Of a DNA stretch of 30,404 bases, positions 1 to 10,192 are shown piece after piece. The position numbers and the translations under genes are program-made. Numbering within the stretch: position 1 is the stretch's first letter; every line of letters begins with the position of its first letter. The notes below the pieces were generated by a model. That model ran no database searches. It saw nothing but the letters and a program-made list of their open reading frames with translations, and was not told where the DNA came from. Source of the DNA: Candidatus Moraniibacteriota bacterium (GTDB lineage: Bacteria; Patescibacteriota; Minisyncoccia; Moranbacterales; UBA11712); assembly GCA_003157295.1 (NCBI GenBank), contig PMJF01000067.1:1-30404 (forward strand), in the 5' to 3' direction.

Positions 1-542
1 GGAGTGGGAGTGGGAGTGGGAGTGGGAGTGGGCGAGCCTGATTGAACAGTAAATTTATAAACACTCGACCATCCACTATTTCTTCGATAAGATTTAGCCA
101 TTACTCGCCAATTATAAATTCCGTTAGGAAGTGAATTTCTCGAACCTGCCGTCCAAGAAGTTGAAGTTATTGTTTTGTTTATCATTGATTGACTGAAACT
201 TTGTCCATTTTTAGTTACTTGCAAAGTATATTTTGCTGCTCCCGGCGAAGGTAACCAGGAAAAAGTCGGATTATTAGTATTTATGGCAGCATTATTCAAT
301 GGACTGACCAGGCTCGGCGTAGAAATTGCCACTGCCGCATTCGAACTCACGAACCATGAGTTATAACCGCTAAAAACCAGAGCCGCCGAAAAACCGGCCA
401 CGAACATGATAATGAAATACGATTTCCAAGCGGCAACCTTCATCGAAGAGACGACCACTATTTTCGAGCTGATGGACTCGAATGTTTTTTCGATCGTTTG
501 ATCTATGCTTCTCGATCCTCCCTTTTTATTGTTTGTTTCCAT
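1..542 (-). CDS. Membrane-anchored fibronectin-III-like surface protein, C-terminus cut by window edge
   Basis: This reading frame runs from an ATG at 540-542 off the left edge, 180 codons with no stop. Residues 1-41 are polar and probably cytoplasmic. Residues 42-60 form one transmembrane helix (FIIMFVAGFSAALVFSG). Residues 74-167 resemble a fibronectin-III/Ig-like beta sandwich: they contain PSLVSPLNNA, PTFSWLP, YTLQV and LPNGIYNWRV, and end in YKFTV. The visible end is a Pro-Thr dipeptide repeat, encoded by a GGAGTG hexamer at 1-30, which probably links to another extracellular domain outside the window. The inferred topology is an inside N-terminus and a cell-surface C-terminus, fitting an adhesin or envelope protein. 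No Shine-Dalgarno sequence is visible; the upstream DNA is very A/T-rich. The specific function is unknown. Confidence 0.75.
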   Translation of the reverse strand, partial: METNNKKGGSRSIDQTIEKTFESISSKIVVVSSMKVAAWKSYFIIMFVAGFSAALVFSGYNSWFVSSNAAVAISTPSLVSPLNNAAINTNNPTFSWLPSPGAAKYTLQVTKNGQSFSQSMINKTITSTSWTAGSRNSLPNGIYNWRVMAKSYRRNSGWSSVYKFTVQSGSPTPTPTPTPT

Positions 543-606
543 TTTTTGAAAAATTTAAACATTATTTTTTATATTAATTTATTGATTTATAAGTTTTTTT
601 TAAGAA

Positions 607-632
607 AAATCGGCACTAAAAAGAGCCGATTT
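607..632 (-). terminator. Rho-independent terminator downstream of the CBS gene
   Basis: An 8-bp perfect stem (AAATCGGC at 607-614 with GCCGATTT at 625-632) has a 10-nt loop. Read on the minus strand, the stem is followed by TTTTTCTT. It lies about 165 nt past the CBS-protein stop and upstream of the fibronectin-like gene, so it separates the two minus-strand units. The rest of 543-796 is A/T-rich and holds no gene that I can support. Confidence 0.65.
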
Positions 633-796
633 CAAAAAATTCTGGATGAGATTTGCAAATTTTTTTTTGATTTTTTCTTTTTTTTCCAGACATGCGATTT
701 ACAACCTGCTCAATGTTCCCTGTATTGACATTATGACATATATATCAATATAACACAATATTGCTGTTAATAACCGCACACATTCAAGGCTGCAAC

Positions 797-1291
797 TCAC
801 AATTCCGTTCCACTGATAAAATTCAGTTCCGACTCCCGGAAGTGGCTGATGAGCTTTACTATGTCAGAAAGGCTTATTATTCCTAACAAGTTTTTTTCTT
901 TATCAATTACCGGTATCGGATTGGCATGCTTTTCCTGGAATATTTTTATTAATTCTGTAATTTCCGCGTATGGACTGACCGCAATGTACTCTGAATTCAT
1001 TATGGATGCGGCATCAGCTTCGAAAATAGACCGAAAATCTTCTTTGAGCTTTCCTTGAACGTATTTCTCTGGCTTGAATTCGTGAAAAAATTTAATTAGA
1101 GAAGGAATATGAAAAGAGGTCGGCCCTCGGGACACCAGGTCTGCCTCTGTGATCATGCCCAAGACTTTCCCGCTTTCAACTACTGGAACACCGTTGAAAC
1201 CTTTCTGATGCAGCAAATCGGCTACTCCGATTATTTTAGCCGAGGGGGAAACGCTAATAACTTCTTTGGTCATTATATCCGAAACTTGCAT
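797..1291 (-). CDS. Twin CBS-domain protein
   Basis: The 164-residue protein is essentially two CBS (cystathionine-beta-synthase) repeats, at about residues 5-60 and 93-152. The first opens with the typical VSDIMTKEVISVSP and continues with GVPVVESGKVLGMITEADLV. The second has YIAVSPYAEITELI followed by NPIPVIDKEKNLLGIISLSDIV. Paired CBS domains usually form a Bateman module that binds adenine nucleotides or other ligands and reports energy state. With no attached catalytic domain, this is probably a stand-alone regulatory subunit; its partner cannot be read from the sequence. A TATAAT hexamer at 1306-1311 on the minus strand is a plausible -10, but the -35 is poor and no SD is seen. Confidence 0.9.
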   Translation of the reverse strand: MQVSDIMTKEVISVSPSAKIIGVADLLHQKGFNGVPVVESGKVLGMITEADLVSRGPTSFHIPSLIKFFHEFKPEKYVQGKLKEDFRSIFEADAASIMNSEYIAVSPYAEITELIKIFQEKHANPIPVIDKEKNLLGIISLSDIVKLISHFRESELNFISGTEL

Positions 1292-1362
1292 AAGCTTTTA
1301 TATACATTATAATATTGCCTTATTCAAAAAAATACCATCAAGCCAGGCTGCATTCCCTATTG

Positions 1363-3441
<2,079 letters not shown>

Positions 3442-3444
3442 TTA

Positions 3445-3813
3445 TCACTTCGAAAGAAACCATAGTTCGATCAGCAGCGTTCCCACGATCACCAGCCCCG
3501 CGTCCCACCACAACAGCAGACGGAAACTCTGCAAAACGAACATGGCCGCAACCGCCAGCGCAACCAGCACACCTTGGCGAAAACTGATCCCGACATTGAG
3601 GTACGCGGTTTCATTTTTGGAAAATAATCTCCGGAGCCAAAACAAAAAAAGAGTGGCGAGACCTGTGACAGAGAAAAAAAGGCTGACGTAGAACAGCGCT
3701 TGCCCTAATATTCCGTCTTTTAACGGATTGATAAATCGGATTATGAGCCCGAGACAAGCTACTGCCACGAGCGTGCTTATCCTCATTCCCCAAAGATAGG
3801 CGCGAATTGTCAT
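3445..3813 (-). CDS. Small four-helix membrane protein of unknown function
   Basis: The 122 residues are mostly hydrophobic, with about four transmembrane helices (roughly 12-26, 40-60, 77-97 and 100-119) separated by short basic loops such as LFWLRRLFSKNE. I recognise no enzymatic motif. The gene sits 30 nt upstream of gyrB on the same strand and may share its transcript. Proteins of this appearance are, to my recollection, common beside housekeeping genes in Parcubacteria, but no function is established. No convincing SD precedes the ATG. Confidence 0.7.
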   Translation of the reverse strand: MTIRAYLWGMRISTLVAVACLGLIIRFINPLKDGILGQALFYVSLFFSVTGLATLFLFWLRRLFSKNETAYLNVGISFRQGVLVALAVAAMFVLQSFRLLLWWDAGLVIVGTLLIELWFLSK

Positions 3814-3905
3814 TTTTTTCTTTGTCTTAGGCTGATTTTACCTCTTCTATTCTAGCAGATATTTTCGAATTTGCCAAGCCGAACCGCGCCTAAAATATAA
3901 AATGA

Positions 3906-3953
3906 AAAAGGAGCTAGAATTAGCTTAAATAAAGCCTAAAAATAGCCCCTTTT
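3906..3953 (-). terminator. Terminator downstream of the secreted 336-residue protein
   Basis: An 11-bp stem with one mismatch (AAAAGGAGCTA at 3906-3916 with TAGCCCCTTTT at 3943-3953) encloses a 26-nt A/T-rich loop. Read on the minus strand it ends in CTCCTTTTTCATTTT. It begins about 12 nt past the stop of the gene ending at 3965. The long loop lowers confidence. Confidence 0.5.
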
Positions 3954-3964
3954 CCACATAAACA

Positions 3965-4975
3965 CTACCTTATACTCACCGCGTTTGCTTTTGACACTTC
4001 ACCCGTGGAACCAACCATAATGGAGACCGGATAAAGACCGAGCGTGCTGAAATTCGACATCCCAAAGGTGCAATTGACCTTTTTTCCATTTCTCGCGGAT
4101 CGAACTTTTTCCGCCCGTTGAAAGCCAAGCGTGCAGCTGACATCTGAACCTTTTTTATAAAGATTTTTTCCTTTTACCGTGAGCTTGAAAGTATTCTTTC
4201 GGCTATTATATTTTATGTTTTTGGGACTGACACTTGAAATCTTCATCGCCTTGACTTTTGATCCTTTGGCTACTGAACGAAAAGAGCTGAAATGAGACGT
4301 ATTGAAAGTGAGTGTTCCTGTGGTCGGATTATAATTCTCCCCGCTGATATCGCTGCTGGTCGCTAGATGCATTGTCGTGCCATTTGCATCGGTCGCATAG
4401 ATATCCGGCATTTCCGTGAAATCAAGTCCTGACATGGTGAGCTGCGCTCCATAATGTTTCATGTCGGTCACCATGGCGGCGTTGAGACTTATGTATCCAT
4501 CATCAAACTTGACCATACTTCTGAAATTGCTCATGAAGGTCATGAAGCGATAACTCATGAAATCAATTGTGTTCGTAAATTGAATTTTTCCTTGTCCCGC
4601 TTTTTCAAAAAAGAGATTATTGACATGGTGCCAATCGGAAGCAGCAAAAAGATTGGATGTCACTCCTTCCGCCGCCATTTCACTTTCCATCTCAGCCGGC
4701 ATACTGGCAACTTCCGTGCACATTTGAGTATAGCCAGCTATTTCTCCCTGTTTTTGTTCAGCTGAAAAATTCTGGCTATTTACATAACTAGTCGCGGCTG
4801 CCACGCAAGAGGTTGTATTGGTCGGATTATTCATTTCGGCAAAAATTGTCCAAAAGGGATCACCTTCCGCTGCCAGCTCATGGTCATTTGATGCGGCCCA
4901 TGTCGCAAGAGGTGCCAGCATTATGGCCAAAGAGGCCGTCGCTGACCAAAGCGCTTTTTTTGTCTTTGTTTTCAT
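3965..4975 (-). CDS. Secreted protein with C-terminal IPT/TIG-like domain
   Basis: Residues 1-28 form a classical Sec signal peptide: basic KTKTKK, a hydrophobic core, and an APLATWAAS cleavage region. The middle (about 30-150) is helical and polar. Residues about 150-240 look beta-rich and end in GTLTFNTSHFSSF, a pattern seen in bacterial cell-surface beta repeats. The last ~95 residues (MKISSVSPKNIKYNS..., LTVKGKNL, YPVSIMVGS) resemble an IPT/TIG immunoglobulin-like fold, where a short ISSVSP-type opening and a G-N-L turn are usual. An exported, possibly surface-bound structural or binding role is inferred. No catalytic motif or lipobox is seen. The gene is flanked by its own downstream terminator. 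Confidence 0.75.
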   Translation of the reverse strand: MKTKTKKALWSATASLAIMLAPLATWAASNDHELAAEGDPFWTIFAEMNNPTNTTSCVAAATSYVNSQNFSAEQKQGEIAGYTQMCTEVASMPAEMESEMAAEGVTSNLFAASDWHHVNNLFFEKAGQGKIQFTNTIDFMSYRFMTFMSNFRSMVKFDDGYISLNAAMVTDMKHYGAQLTMSGLDFTEMPDIYATDANGTTMHLATSSDISGENYNPTTGTLTFNTSHFSSFRSVAKGSKVKAMKISSVSPKNIKYNSRKNTFKLTVKGKNLYKKGSDVSCTLGFQRAEKVRSARNGKKVNCTFGMSNFSTLGLYPVSIMVGSTGEVSKANAVSIR

Positions 4976-5057
4976 GGTTTTGCTATTAATTTTAAAGATT
5001 ATTTAGCCCTTTTATATTATCATAATCATAAAGTTCCGGCAAAAATGCGATATGAGT

Positions 5058-5432
5058 TCATTTCATTAAATCCTGAAAATCCTTCGGATTGACCTGTTGG
5101 ATCTGCTCAAGACTGGTTCCGGTTCCCGAAAAAATCATTTTTATGGAGATCCAAGCCAGGAGCAAGGCCAGAAGCGTGATGATCACACACATATTTGCCA
5201 CGTGCCGGGCATCGTCCTCGTCGTCGAAATAGTATTTTAGCGCCAGCAAAAATCCCAGCGGCGGAAGACTCAGGGAAAGGATATACGCCCAGCGTTTCTT
5301 TTTGGAAGACACGAAGTTCCCCTTTTGGTTCAGGGAATAGAGCATCAACTTGGCCACATCGACATTTTTATCCTCTTTTCCGAGAGCCTGAAATTCGGAA
5401 AGCCGCTCTTCAATTTTTTTGTCCTCGTTCAT
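5058..5432 (-). CDS. Small two-helix membrane protein of unknown function
   Basis: The 124-residue protein has a charged N-terminal segment (about 1-45, probably helical), two transmembrane helices at about 49-70 and 80-103 joined by an acidic hairpin DDEDDARH, and a short soluble tail EQIQQVNPKDFQDLMK. I recognise no family. It lies between an exported protein and a HAD phosphatase without a clear operon partner. No SD is visible upstream of the ATG at 5430-5432. Confidence 0.65.
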   Translation of the reverse strand: MNEDKKIEERLSEFQALGKEDKNVDVAKLMLYSLNQKGNFVSSKKKRWAYILSLSLPPLGFLLALKYYFDDEDDARHVANMCVIITLLALLLAWISIKMIFSGTGTSLEQIQQVNPKDFQDLMK

Positions 5433-5471
5433 TAGTCCAATTATACCAGGAAACCGTCGTTTCAGCGATTT

Positions 5472-6074
5472 TTAATTTTTCAGCTTATCAATTGCCGGAA
5501 CAAGCTCTTTGAAATCATGGATCATCAAATTCGGCGAGCCTTTTTTGAGCCGTGTTTTTCCGTGATAGCCCCAAGTAACTGCGATCGTTGGCACGCCAAC
5601 TTTTTTCGCTTCGCGCAGATCGCCAAGCGTATCGGTGACAAATATACATTCTTTCGGCTCCAATCTGTATTCTTTGAAAATCATTTTGAATTTTTCGACT
5701 TTGGATTTATGAGTTTCGACTCCCATGATTTTCTGAAAATATTTTTTCATTCCTGTTGAAGATAAAAAATCCGCAATAACGCATTCCGTTGTGCTAGATA
5801 TTATAAAAATTTTCTGCTTTTTTGCTAATTGGCTAATTTGTTCTTTAACTGGGAATAGGTGCTTGCTCGAAACATTGTCGCAATAACATTTCCAGAAATT
5901 TTTTGTTTCTTTCTCTGTAAACTTCAAGACTTTACTTTCATAAACGTTGCCGTTATGAAAATCTCGGTATAATTTGGTAGTGATATTTCTCTTATTATCT
6001 CGATGGATATTTAAGCACATTTGAAATGTGTCCGCGATCACCCCGTCGAAATCAAAAATAATGGCTTTTAGCAT
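5472..6074 (-). CDS. HAD-superfamily phosphatase, phosphoglycolate-phosphatase-like
   Basis: The four HAD motifs are in order: D8 and D10 in IIFDFDGVIAD (nucleophile and acid/base), the IISST serine/threonine motif, the lysine in KSKVEKF, and the acidic motif FVTDTLGDLREA. A GVPTIAVTWGYHG ending is typical of phosphoglycolate-phosphatase-like enzymes. Such enzymes hydrolyse small phosphomonoesters in the cytoplasm with Mg2+. The substrate cannot be read from sequence. It resembles the second HAD gene at 7719-8351, especially in the VTWG(Y/W)H...LK(K/E)G.P region, so the two are probably paralogues with different cap domains. It starts a minus-strand run of small-molecule enzymes. Confidence 0.88.
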   Translation of the reverse strand: MLKAIIFDFDGVIADTFQMCLNIHRDNKRNITTKLYRDFHNGNVYESKVLKFTEKETKNFWKCYCDNVSSKHLFPVKEQISQLAKKQKIFIISSTTECVIADFLSSTGMKKYFQKIMGVETHKSKVEKFKMIFKEYRLEPKECIFVTDTLGDLREAKKVGVPTIAVTWGYHGKTRLKKGSPNLMIHDFKELVPAIDKLKN

Positions 6075-6134
6075 AATTGATAGATCAATTTTTTCTCGAC
6101 CTTTTTTGGGAGATTTAAAATACGTGTGCTGAAT

Positions 6135-6692
6135 TTAACTCGCCAATTTCAAGATCTCTTCCAGAACCACTGGGAATTCAAAATGTCCATTTCCGGTATT
6201 GAGATGCCCGCCTTTGGGGATGACGATCAATTTGGCGCCAAGCTCGTCCCGCAAAGTTTCTCCGTGCGCAAGCGGAACATAGGGATCATTGTCAGAGTTT
6301 ATAACAACCATTTTGTCCGTAAGCTTTTTTATATTTTCAAAATCGAGAGGGTTCGCGAAAAAATTTTCCAATACCTTAATGCCAATAGACTGCGAAAATG
6401 CCGCGGTGAGAATTGCGCCGCCTACTTTTTCTCGCTTTAGTAATGATTCAAAATAGCGAAGGATCGCGATTGAACCCAAGCTATGCCCGACAAAAAAAGT
6501 ATTTTCATCAGGTTTTCCCACAATTTTTTGAAGATACGCCAGCCACTCGCCCATTTTCGGACAAACGGCGTTCGGCATCTGTGGAGCCGCGACCGCAAAA
6601 CCTTTTTTCTCGAGTTCGTTCTTTAACCAAGGAAACCAATTACTGTCCGGTGTTCCCTCCCAGCCATGGATAATGAAAACTCTCTTTTGCAT
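6135..6692 (-). CDS. Alpha/beta hydrolase, RBBP9/YdeN-like
   Basis: The 185-residue protein is a minimal alpha/beta hydrolase. It has the N-terminal oxyanion turn VFIIHGWEGTPDSNWFPWL, the nucleophile elbow GHSLGS with S71, an acidic residue in VVINSDNDPYVP, and the histidine in KGGHLNTGNG. The WEGTPDSNWFPWL opening and short length match the RBBP9/YdeN serine-hydrolase family, whose natural substrates are mostly unknown. It lies between the HAD phosphatase and the TIM-barrel gene on the same strand, with gaps of tens of bases, so co-transcription is likely. Confidence 0.88.
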   Translation of the reverse strand: MQKRVFIIHGWEGTPDSNWFPWLKNELEKKGFAVAAPQMPNAVCPKMGEWLAYLQKIVGKPDENTFFVGHSLGSIAILRYFESLLKREKVGGAILTAAFSQSIGIKVLENFFANPLDFENIKKLTDKMVVINSDNDPYVPLAHGETLRDELGAKLIVIPKGGHLNTGNGHFEFPVVLEEILKLAS

Positions 6693-6723
6693 AAAATTTT
6701 ATTCTTGATGACTAATAAAATTA

Positions 6724-7641
6724 TTAGGCCTCGTCCAGCAATTTCTGGATCTCAAAATAATTATCGACCATTTTTTCCATCTGCGGCTCGGGTATATACC
6801 AGATATCGGGATATTTTTTGAAAACCCCGAAAATTTTCAAATATTGCTCTCTCGAAGGAAAAACATTTTGTTGGAAATCATCTTCCATAACTCCGTTGTG
6901 AGAGTCGGTGCCGTTCAACGGCTCCAGAGTCGTGTTTACGTGAACTAATTTTACGTACGGCGCCAATTGCTGAATATCACTAAACATCTTTTTAAAAACA
7001 TTGCCTCTTGATTCGTTGGGATACTGTGCGGCAGCATGTGCTACATCGCAACAAATATCATAACCTTTTTGGCCAAGTTCAATTAGATATTTATTCGATA
7101 GATGAAAAGATTTGATCGGATTCTGTCGCCCCAATTGCTTATCGCCTTCTCTGAAATTTGATGGATCAAAGATTGGAACTGTTTCCACGAATACTTTTAC
7201 TCCGCATTGATCTGCATGGCTTTTTAATTTCCGCATATGCTTTTCAAGCGAAGCGAAGGCTTCCTTCTCCGATATTTTTTCGGAATCCGCCAAACTTATT
7301 TCCTGTTTATTTAGGTCCAATTCCAGATTTCTCAAAGAACCCGGATGAAAATTGACATAATAAGCGCCGGCATTTGAAGCGATATCAAGAGATTCCTTTA
7401 TCAACTTTTCGGTTTCCTCATCGATTCCCTCTCGGCAATAGGCAAGATTTGGCATATATTTGCTCTTTACAAGCGCCCAAAAATGAAGTCCAAAATGGAT
7501 CTCATTTTCGCGAAGATACTGAAAAAGTTCCTGGTATTTTTCTTTCCAATCCAAGCGAAAATATACTTCCGCGTATTTGGCGTTGGATTTTTCCAAACGC
7601 TCCCTCCAGTCAAACGCTCCGAATTTTATGCCTACTTTCAT
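6724..7641 (-). CDS. Xylose-isomerase-like TIM-barrel protein (sugar isomerase/AP endonuclease 2 fold)
   Basis: The 305 residues follow the beta/alpha pattern of the AP-endonuclease-2/xylose-isomerase-like superfamily. Metal-binding candidates appear at strand ends: HFGLHFW, YVNFHPGS, VFVETVP (glutamate), CCDVAHAAA (Asp and His), LVHVNTTL and a C-terminal IPEPQ. That set of His, Glu and Asp is typical of divalent-metal sugar epimerases and isomerases and also of DNA endonuclease IV. No clear endonuclease IV signature is seen, so a small-molecule isomerase or epimerase is favoured. It sits among HAD phosphatases and a hydrolase, consistent with sugar-phosphate salvage, but the substrate is unknown. 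Confidence 0.75.
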   Translation of the reverse strand: MKVGIKFGAFDWRERLEKSNAKYAEVYFRLDWKEKYQELFQYLRENEIHFGLHFWALVKSKYMPNLAYCREGIDEETEKLIKESLDIASNAGAYYVNFHPGSLRNLELDLNKQEISLADSEKISEKEAFASLEKHMRKLKSHADQCGVKVFVETVPIFDPSNFREGDKQLGRQNPIKSFHLSNKYLIELGQKGYDICCDVAHAAAQYPNESRGNVFKKMFSDIQQLAPYVKLVHVNTTLEPLNGTDSHNGVMEDDFQQNVFPSREQYLKIFGVFKKYPDIWYIPEPQMEKMVDNYFEIQKLLDEA

Positions 7642-7718
7642 TTGAACTATGGTTAATAGTAATTTTTATGTATTTTCTTTTTTTAGAAAAATATTCAGCG
7701 GTATTTTGAAGAATCGAA

Positions 7719-8351
7719 TTATATTTCCAATATTTTCTTTGTAAGCAACACTAATTCATCCGGCGTTTTTACAACATAATCCGGTTTCCCTTCTTTCAAT
7801 TTTTCCGCGCTGTGCCAGCCCCAGGTTACCGCCACTGTTTTCGCTCCAGCGAGCTTCCCTTCGATCATATCGCCCTTCGTGTCACCGATATAGAGTGCTT
7901 CATGATCCGGAAGTTTCTTGCCGATACCCTCTATCTTCTTGACCTTGCTCTTTTCCTTGTCTCCACCCAGTATTTCCTCACATTTTGCCAATCTGTGGGA
8001 ATTCCAGAAATTTTGCACTAAGTCCGTAAAATTGGAGGAAACTACATAAATTTCACCTATTCCGGCCAGTTCCAAAAGCATTTTATCGATCCCTTTGAAT
8101 AGCTCCACTTTATGCATATTTGAAGCATAATCCTCAACAAGTTTTTCAATCATTTCTTGAATGGTAACTTCGGATATGCCGGCCTTCTGCATGCTCTCAT
8201 GCATATTGCCGTCGAACAGATCGAGAAAGGCCTTTTGTGTCGATAAGTGGCCGTAACCGTGATGATTGCATACAGAAATAAATGCATCTCCCCAAACTTC
8301 AAGCGAATCCACGATCACCCCGTCAAAATCAAAAATTATTGCGAGCTTCAT
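7719..8351 (-). CDS. HAD-superfamily phosphatase, second copy
   Basis: The 210-residue protein shows all HAD motifs: D8 and D10 in IIFDFDGVIVDS, VVSSNFTD, the lysine in KSKVKKIEG, and YIGDTKGDM with AGAKTVAVTWGWH. The four-helix cap sits between motifs 1 and 2, as in phosphoglycolate-phosphatase/beta-phosphoglucomutase relatives. It shares its ending with the HAD gene at 5472-6074, suggesting an old duplication around the isomerase-like gene. The substrate is unknown; a phosphatase is more likely than a mutase because the mutase-specific residues are not evident. Confidence 0.88.
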   Translation of the reverse strand: MKLAIIFDFDGVIVDSLEVWGDAFISVCNHHGYGHLSTQKAFLDLFDGNMHESMQKAGISEVTIQEMIEKLVEDYASNMHKVELFKGIDKMLLELAGIGEIYVVSSNFTDLVQNFWNSHRLAKCEEILGGDKEKSKVKKIEGIGKKLPDHEALYIGDTKGDMIEGKLAGAKTVAVTWGWHSAEKLKEGKPDYVVKTPDELVLLTKKILEI

Positions 8352-8408
8352 GATTATTAAGCAAAATTATTATTCTTTGCAAGATTTGAGAGAATTAAAG
8401 AAATCTAT

Positions 8409-9032
8409 TTATCCCAACGCAAAATCCTTCAACAGTTCAACGCAAGTTCCATGCTCCCCCATTCTATAAGCTCCCAATTTTTCAACTTTGAATTCTTTTA
8501 CAGGCCAATAGATCTCTTTTGCAATTCTTTCAGCCAAATCTTCATTTTTCAATCTTGCCAGAGACATATGGGGATGATAAAAACGCATTGAATCGGGATA
8601 GCCATATTTTCTGATATTTTCATTTTTCTCTTCCGAAAATTTCATCATATATGAATCTGTGTATTTCTGACGAACATGGTTTTCACGAAGCGGATTCAGT
8701 TTTTCAACGATTGTTTCATGGATCCTTTTTATTTCCTCCGAATAATCAAAATCAAGCGTCACAAAACCTTGACCGGCTTTCACTTTCTGAAAAATAAATT
8801 TCGGAGCTGAAAATTCTTTCGCAATATTTTCAACAGTTTTAAGAACTTTTTCGAGATTGCCAGCCGGATATTCAGGAGAATAAATCGTGATATGAGCAAA
8901 TATGTTCTTATTATCAACAACAAAATAAGTTTCATCTTTTTTACTTATATCATTGCCAATATCCGCCACCGATTGAGCAATTTCGATTGGGAGCTTGAAG
9001 GTAATATTTATCCTAACAAAATCGTTATCCAT
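8409..9032 (-). CDS. 2H phosphoesterase (2'-5' RNA ligase/LigT-like)
   Basis: Two H-x-(T/S) motifs about 108 residues apart define the 2H superfamily: HIT at H47 (AHITIYSP) and HMS at H155 (HPHMSLARL). These histidines hydrolyse 2',3'-cyclic phosphates or 2'-5' linkages in RNA or nucleotides. At 207 residues the length fits LigT-like and DUF1045-like members. In bacteria the physiological substrate is usually undefined. The minus-strand context of NUDIX, HAD and creatininase genes suggests nucleotide or small-molecule clean-up. A TATAAT at 9097-9102 on the minus strand is a possible -10, leaving a leader of about 55 nt. Confidence 0.85.
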   Translation of the reverse strand: MDNDFVRINITFKLPIEIAQSVADIGNDISKKDETYFVVDNKNIFAHITIYSPEYPAGNLEKVLKTVENIAKEFSAPKFIFQKVKAGQGFVTLDFDYSEEIKRIHETIVEKLNPLRENHVRQKYTDSYMMKFSEEKNENIRKYGYPDSMRFYHPHMSLARLKNEDLAERIAKEIYWPVKEFKVEKLGAYRMGEHGTCVELLKDFALG

Positions 9033-9154
9033 AAGTTTTATAATTTATTGACGGCGGGATTTTGGAGAGTTGAGAATCTTCAATCGTTGCCATAAAATTA
9101 TATCCTATGAGTTGCTAAGACTACAATGTATGGATAGCAACCTTCACTCAACCG

Positions 9155-9478
9155 CTAATTTTCCTTTATTAAATCTCTAAGTGTTTCCAGTATCTCTCTG
9201 TTGGCTTCACTTGATTCCCAAATGCCTCCCTCTTTTTCCAGCTCAATTGCGGCGATAATTTGATTCAGTACCTTACGTCTCTCATTTATTAATTTTTTTC
9301 CTTCCTTGGTTTTCCTTAAGCCGTAAAGACTCAATATTTTTCCATATTCAAGAGGATAATAAATTTTTCTATTCTCCAGCTCATTGAGATATCTGCTGAT
9401 CTCTACTACTAATCCATCTTCACCGGACGGCATTAATTCACCTGCCTCCAACGTATTTTGTGGCATATTTTTATTCAT
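9155..9478 (-). CDS. Hypothetical 107-residue helical protein
   Basis: A soluble, charged protein predicted by eye to be mainly alpha-helical (EISRYLNELENRK, KLINERRKVLNQIIAAIELEKE, NREILETLRDLIKEN). I recognise no family, signal or membrane segment. It lies 45 nt downstream of the creatininase-like gene on the same strand and probably shares its transcript. The gene is called because codon structure is continuous and it fills its place in the operon. Its function is unknown. Confidence 0.6.
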   Translation of the reverse strand: MNKNMPQNTLEAGELMPSGEDGLVVEISRYLNELENRKIYYPLEYGKILSLYGLRKTKEGKKLINERRKVLNQIIAAIELEKEGGIWESSEANREILETLRDLIKEN

Positions 9479-9523
9479 TAATGTATTTATCGCAAAAGAT
9501 GCAATATTTTTCCAGCATAAATA

Positions 9524-10186
9524 TTATTTTATTTGCTTCATGCAATTGTTTAACATTTCGTTGACTATCTTTTTGCCTATTTTTATAGACGCCTTTCCCC
9601 GCGGGTCGTAGCCGTAAAATCGGAAACAATCATCCGAAGCCGTAATTTTCCGGCGCCGGCTGATTTTTTCTTCTTCCGGATGGCAAGCCCACAAAACTGA
9701 GGTTTCGTATTCGTCGGCATGCCTAATCTCTGTTTTCAATTCTTCATAAGGATCCACAATTCTGAGGCTTGGCATTTTTTTCGCAACTCTCGCGAGCGCG
9801 GCTATTTGTCCAGTCCCTGTATGTCCTGCAACGAGATATATTTTTTTGAATCCCTGCACCCCAAGAGTTTCTCCCAGTCCAATAATCATTTTTTCAAAAA
9901 GTGGTGGTTCCAGATAATACACGTTCCCTGGCAACTTTTTTCCGAGATAGCGATCCATTCCCACCAATTTTTTGTTATTTACGATTTTATGCTTATCCGT
10001 CCCCAAATATATCGGCGGCAGAATATAACCCGGTTTTTTCTTGGCCAATATTTCACATAATTTTACCGCAACCAGATAGTCCGTCTCAATCGGCAAATGA
10101 TTCCCATGCCATTCCAAAACGCCCAGCGGCACATACGCAATCCCCTTTTTCGCCATTTTTTCGAAGTCTTTGAGGTATGTTTTCAT
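9524..10186 (-). CDS. Creatininase-family amidohydrolase-like protein
   Basis: The N-terminal signature PLGVLEWHGNHLPIETD matches the creatininase family metal site (E25, H27, D36). Further ligand candidates are H122 in VAGHTGTGQ (the family norm is NGHGGN) and E161 in DEYETSVLWA. Members are Mn2+/Zn2+ amidohydrolases acting on cyclic amides such as creatinine, or on formamide intermediates in cofactor biosynthesis. At 220 residues it is slightly short, and the altered GHTGTGQ loop suggests a different substrate. It starts 6 nt after the NUDIX stop, so the two are likely co-expressed. No SD is visible. Confidence 0.8.
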   Translation of the reverse strand: MKTYLKDFEKMAKKGIAYVPLGVLEWHGNHLPIETDYLVAVKLCEILAKKKPGYILPPIYLGTDKHKIVNNKKLVGMDRYLGKKLPGNVYYLEPPLFEKMIIGLGETLGVQGFKKIYLVAGHTGTGQIAALARVAKKMPSLRIVDPYEELKTEIRHADEYETSVLWACHPEEEKISRRRKITASDDCFRFYGYDPRGKASIKIGKKIVNEMLNNCMKQIK

Positions 10187-10192
10187 AATTTT

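Noticed and set aside
1..32. Possible CRISPR or satellite array (GGAGTG repeats)
   Set aside because: The unit is 6 nt with no spacers and lies in frame in a coding region as a Pro-Thr linker.
9026..9093. 22-codon leader ORF overlapping the start of the 2H phosphoesterase
   Set aside because: Its ATG lies only about 4 nt after the predicted -10 hexamer, before or at the expected transcription start, and it has no SD.
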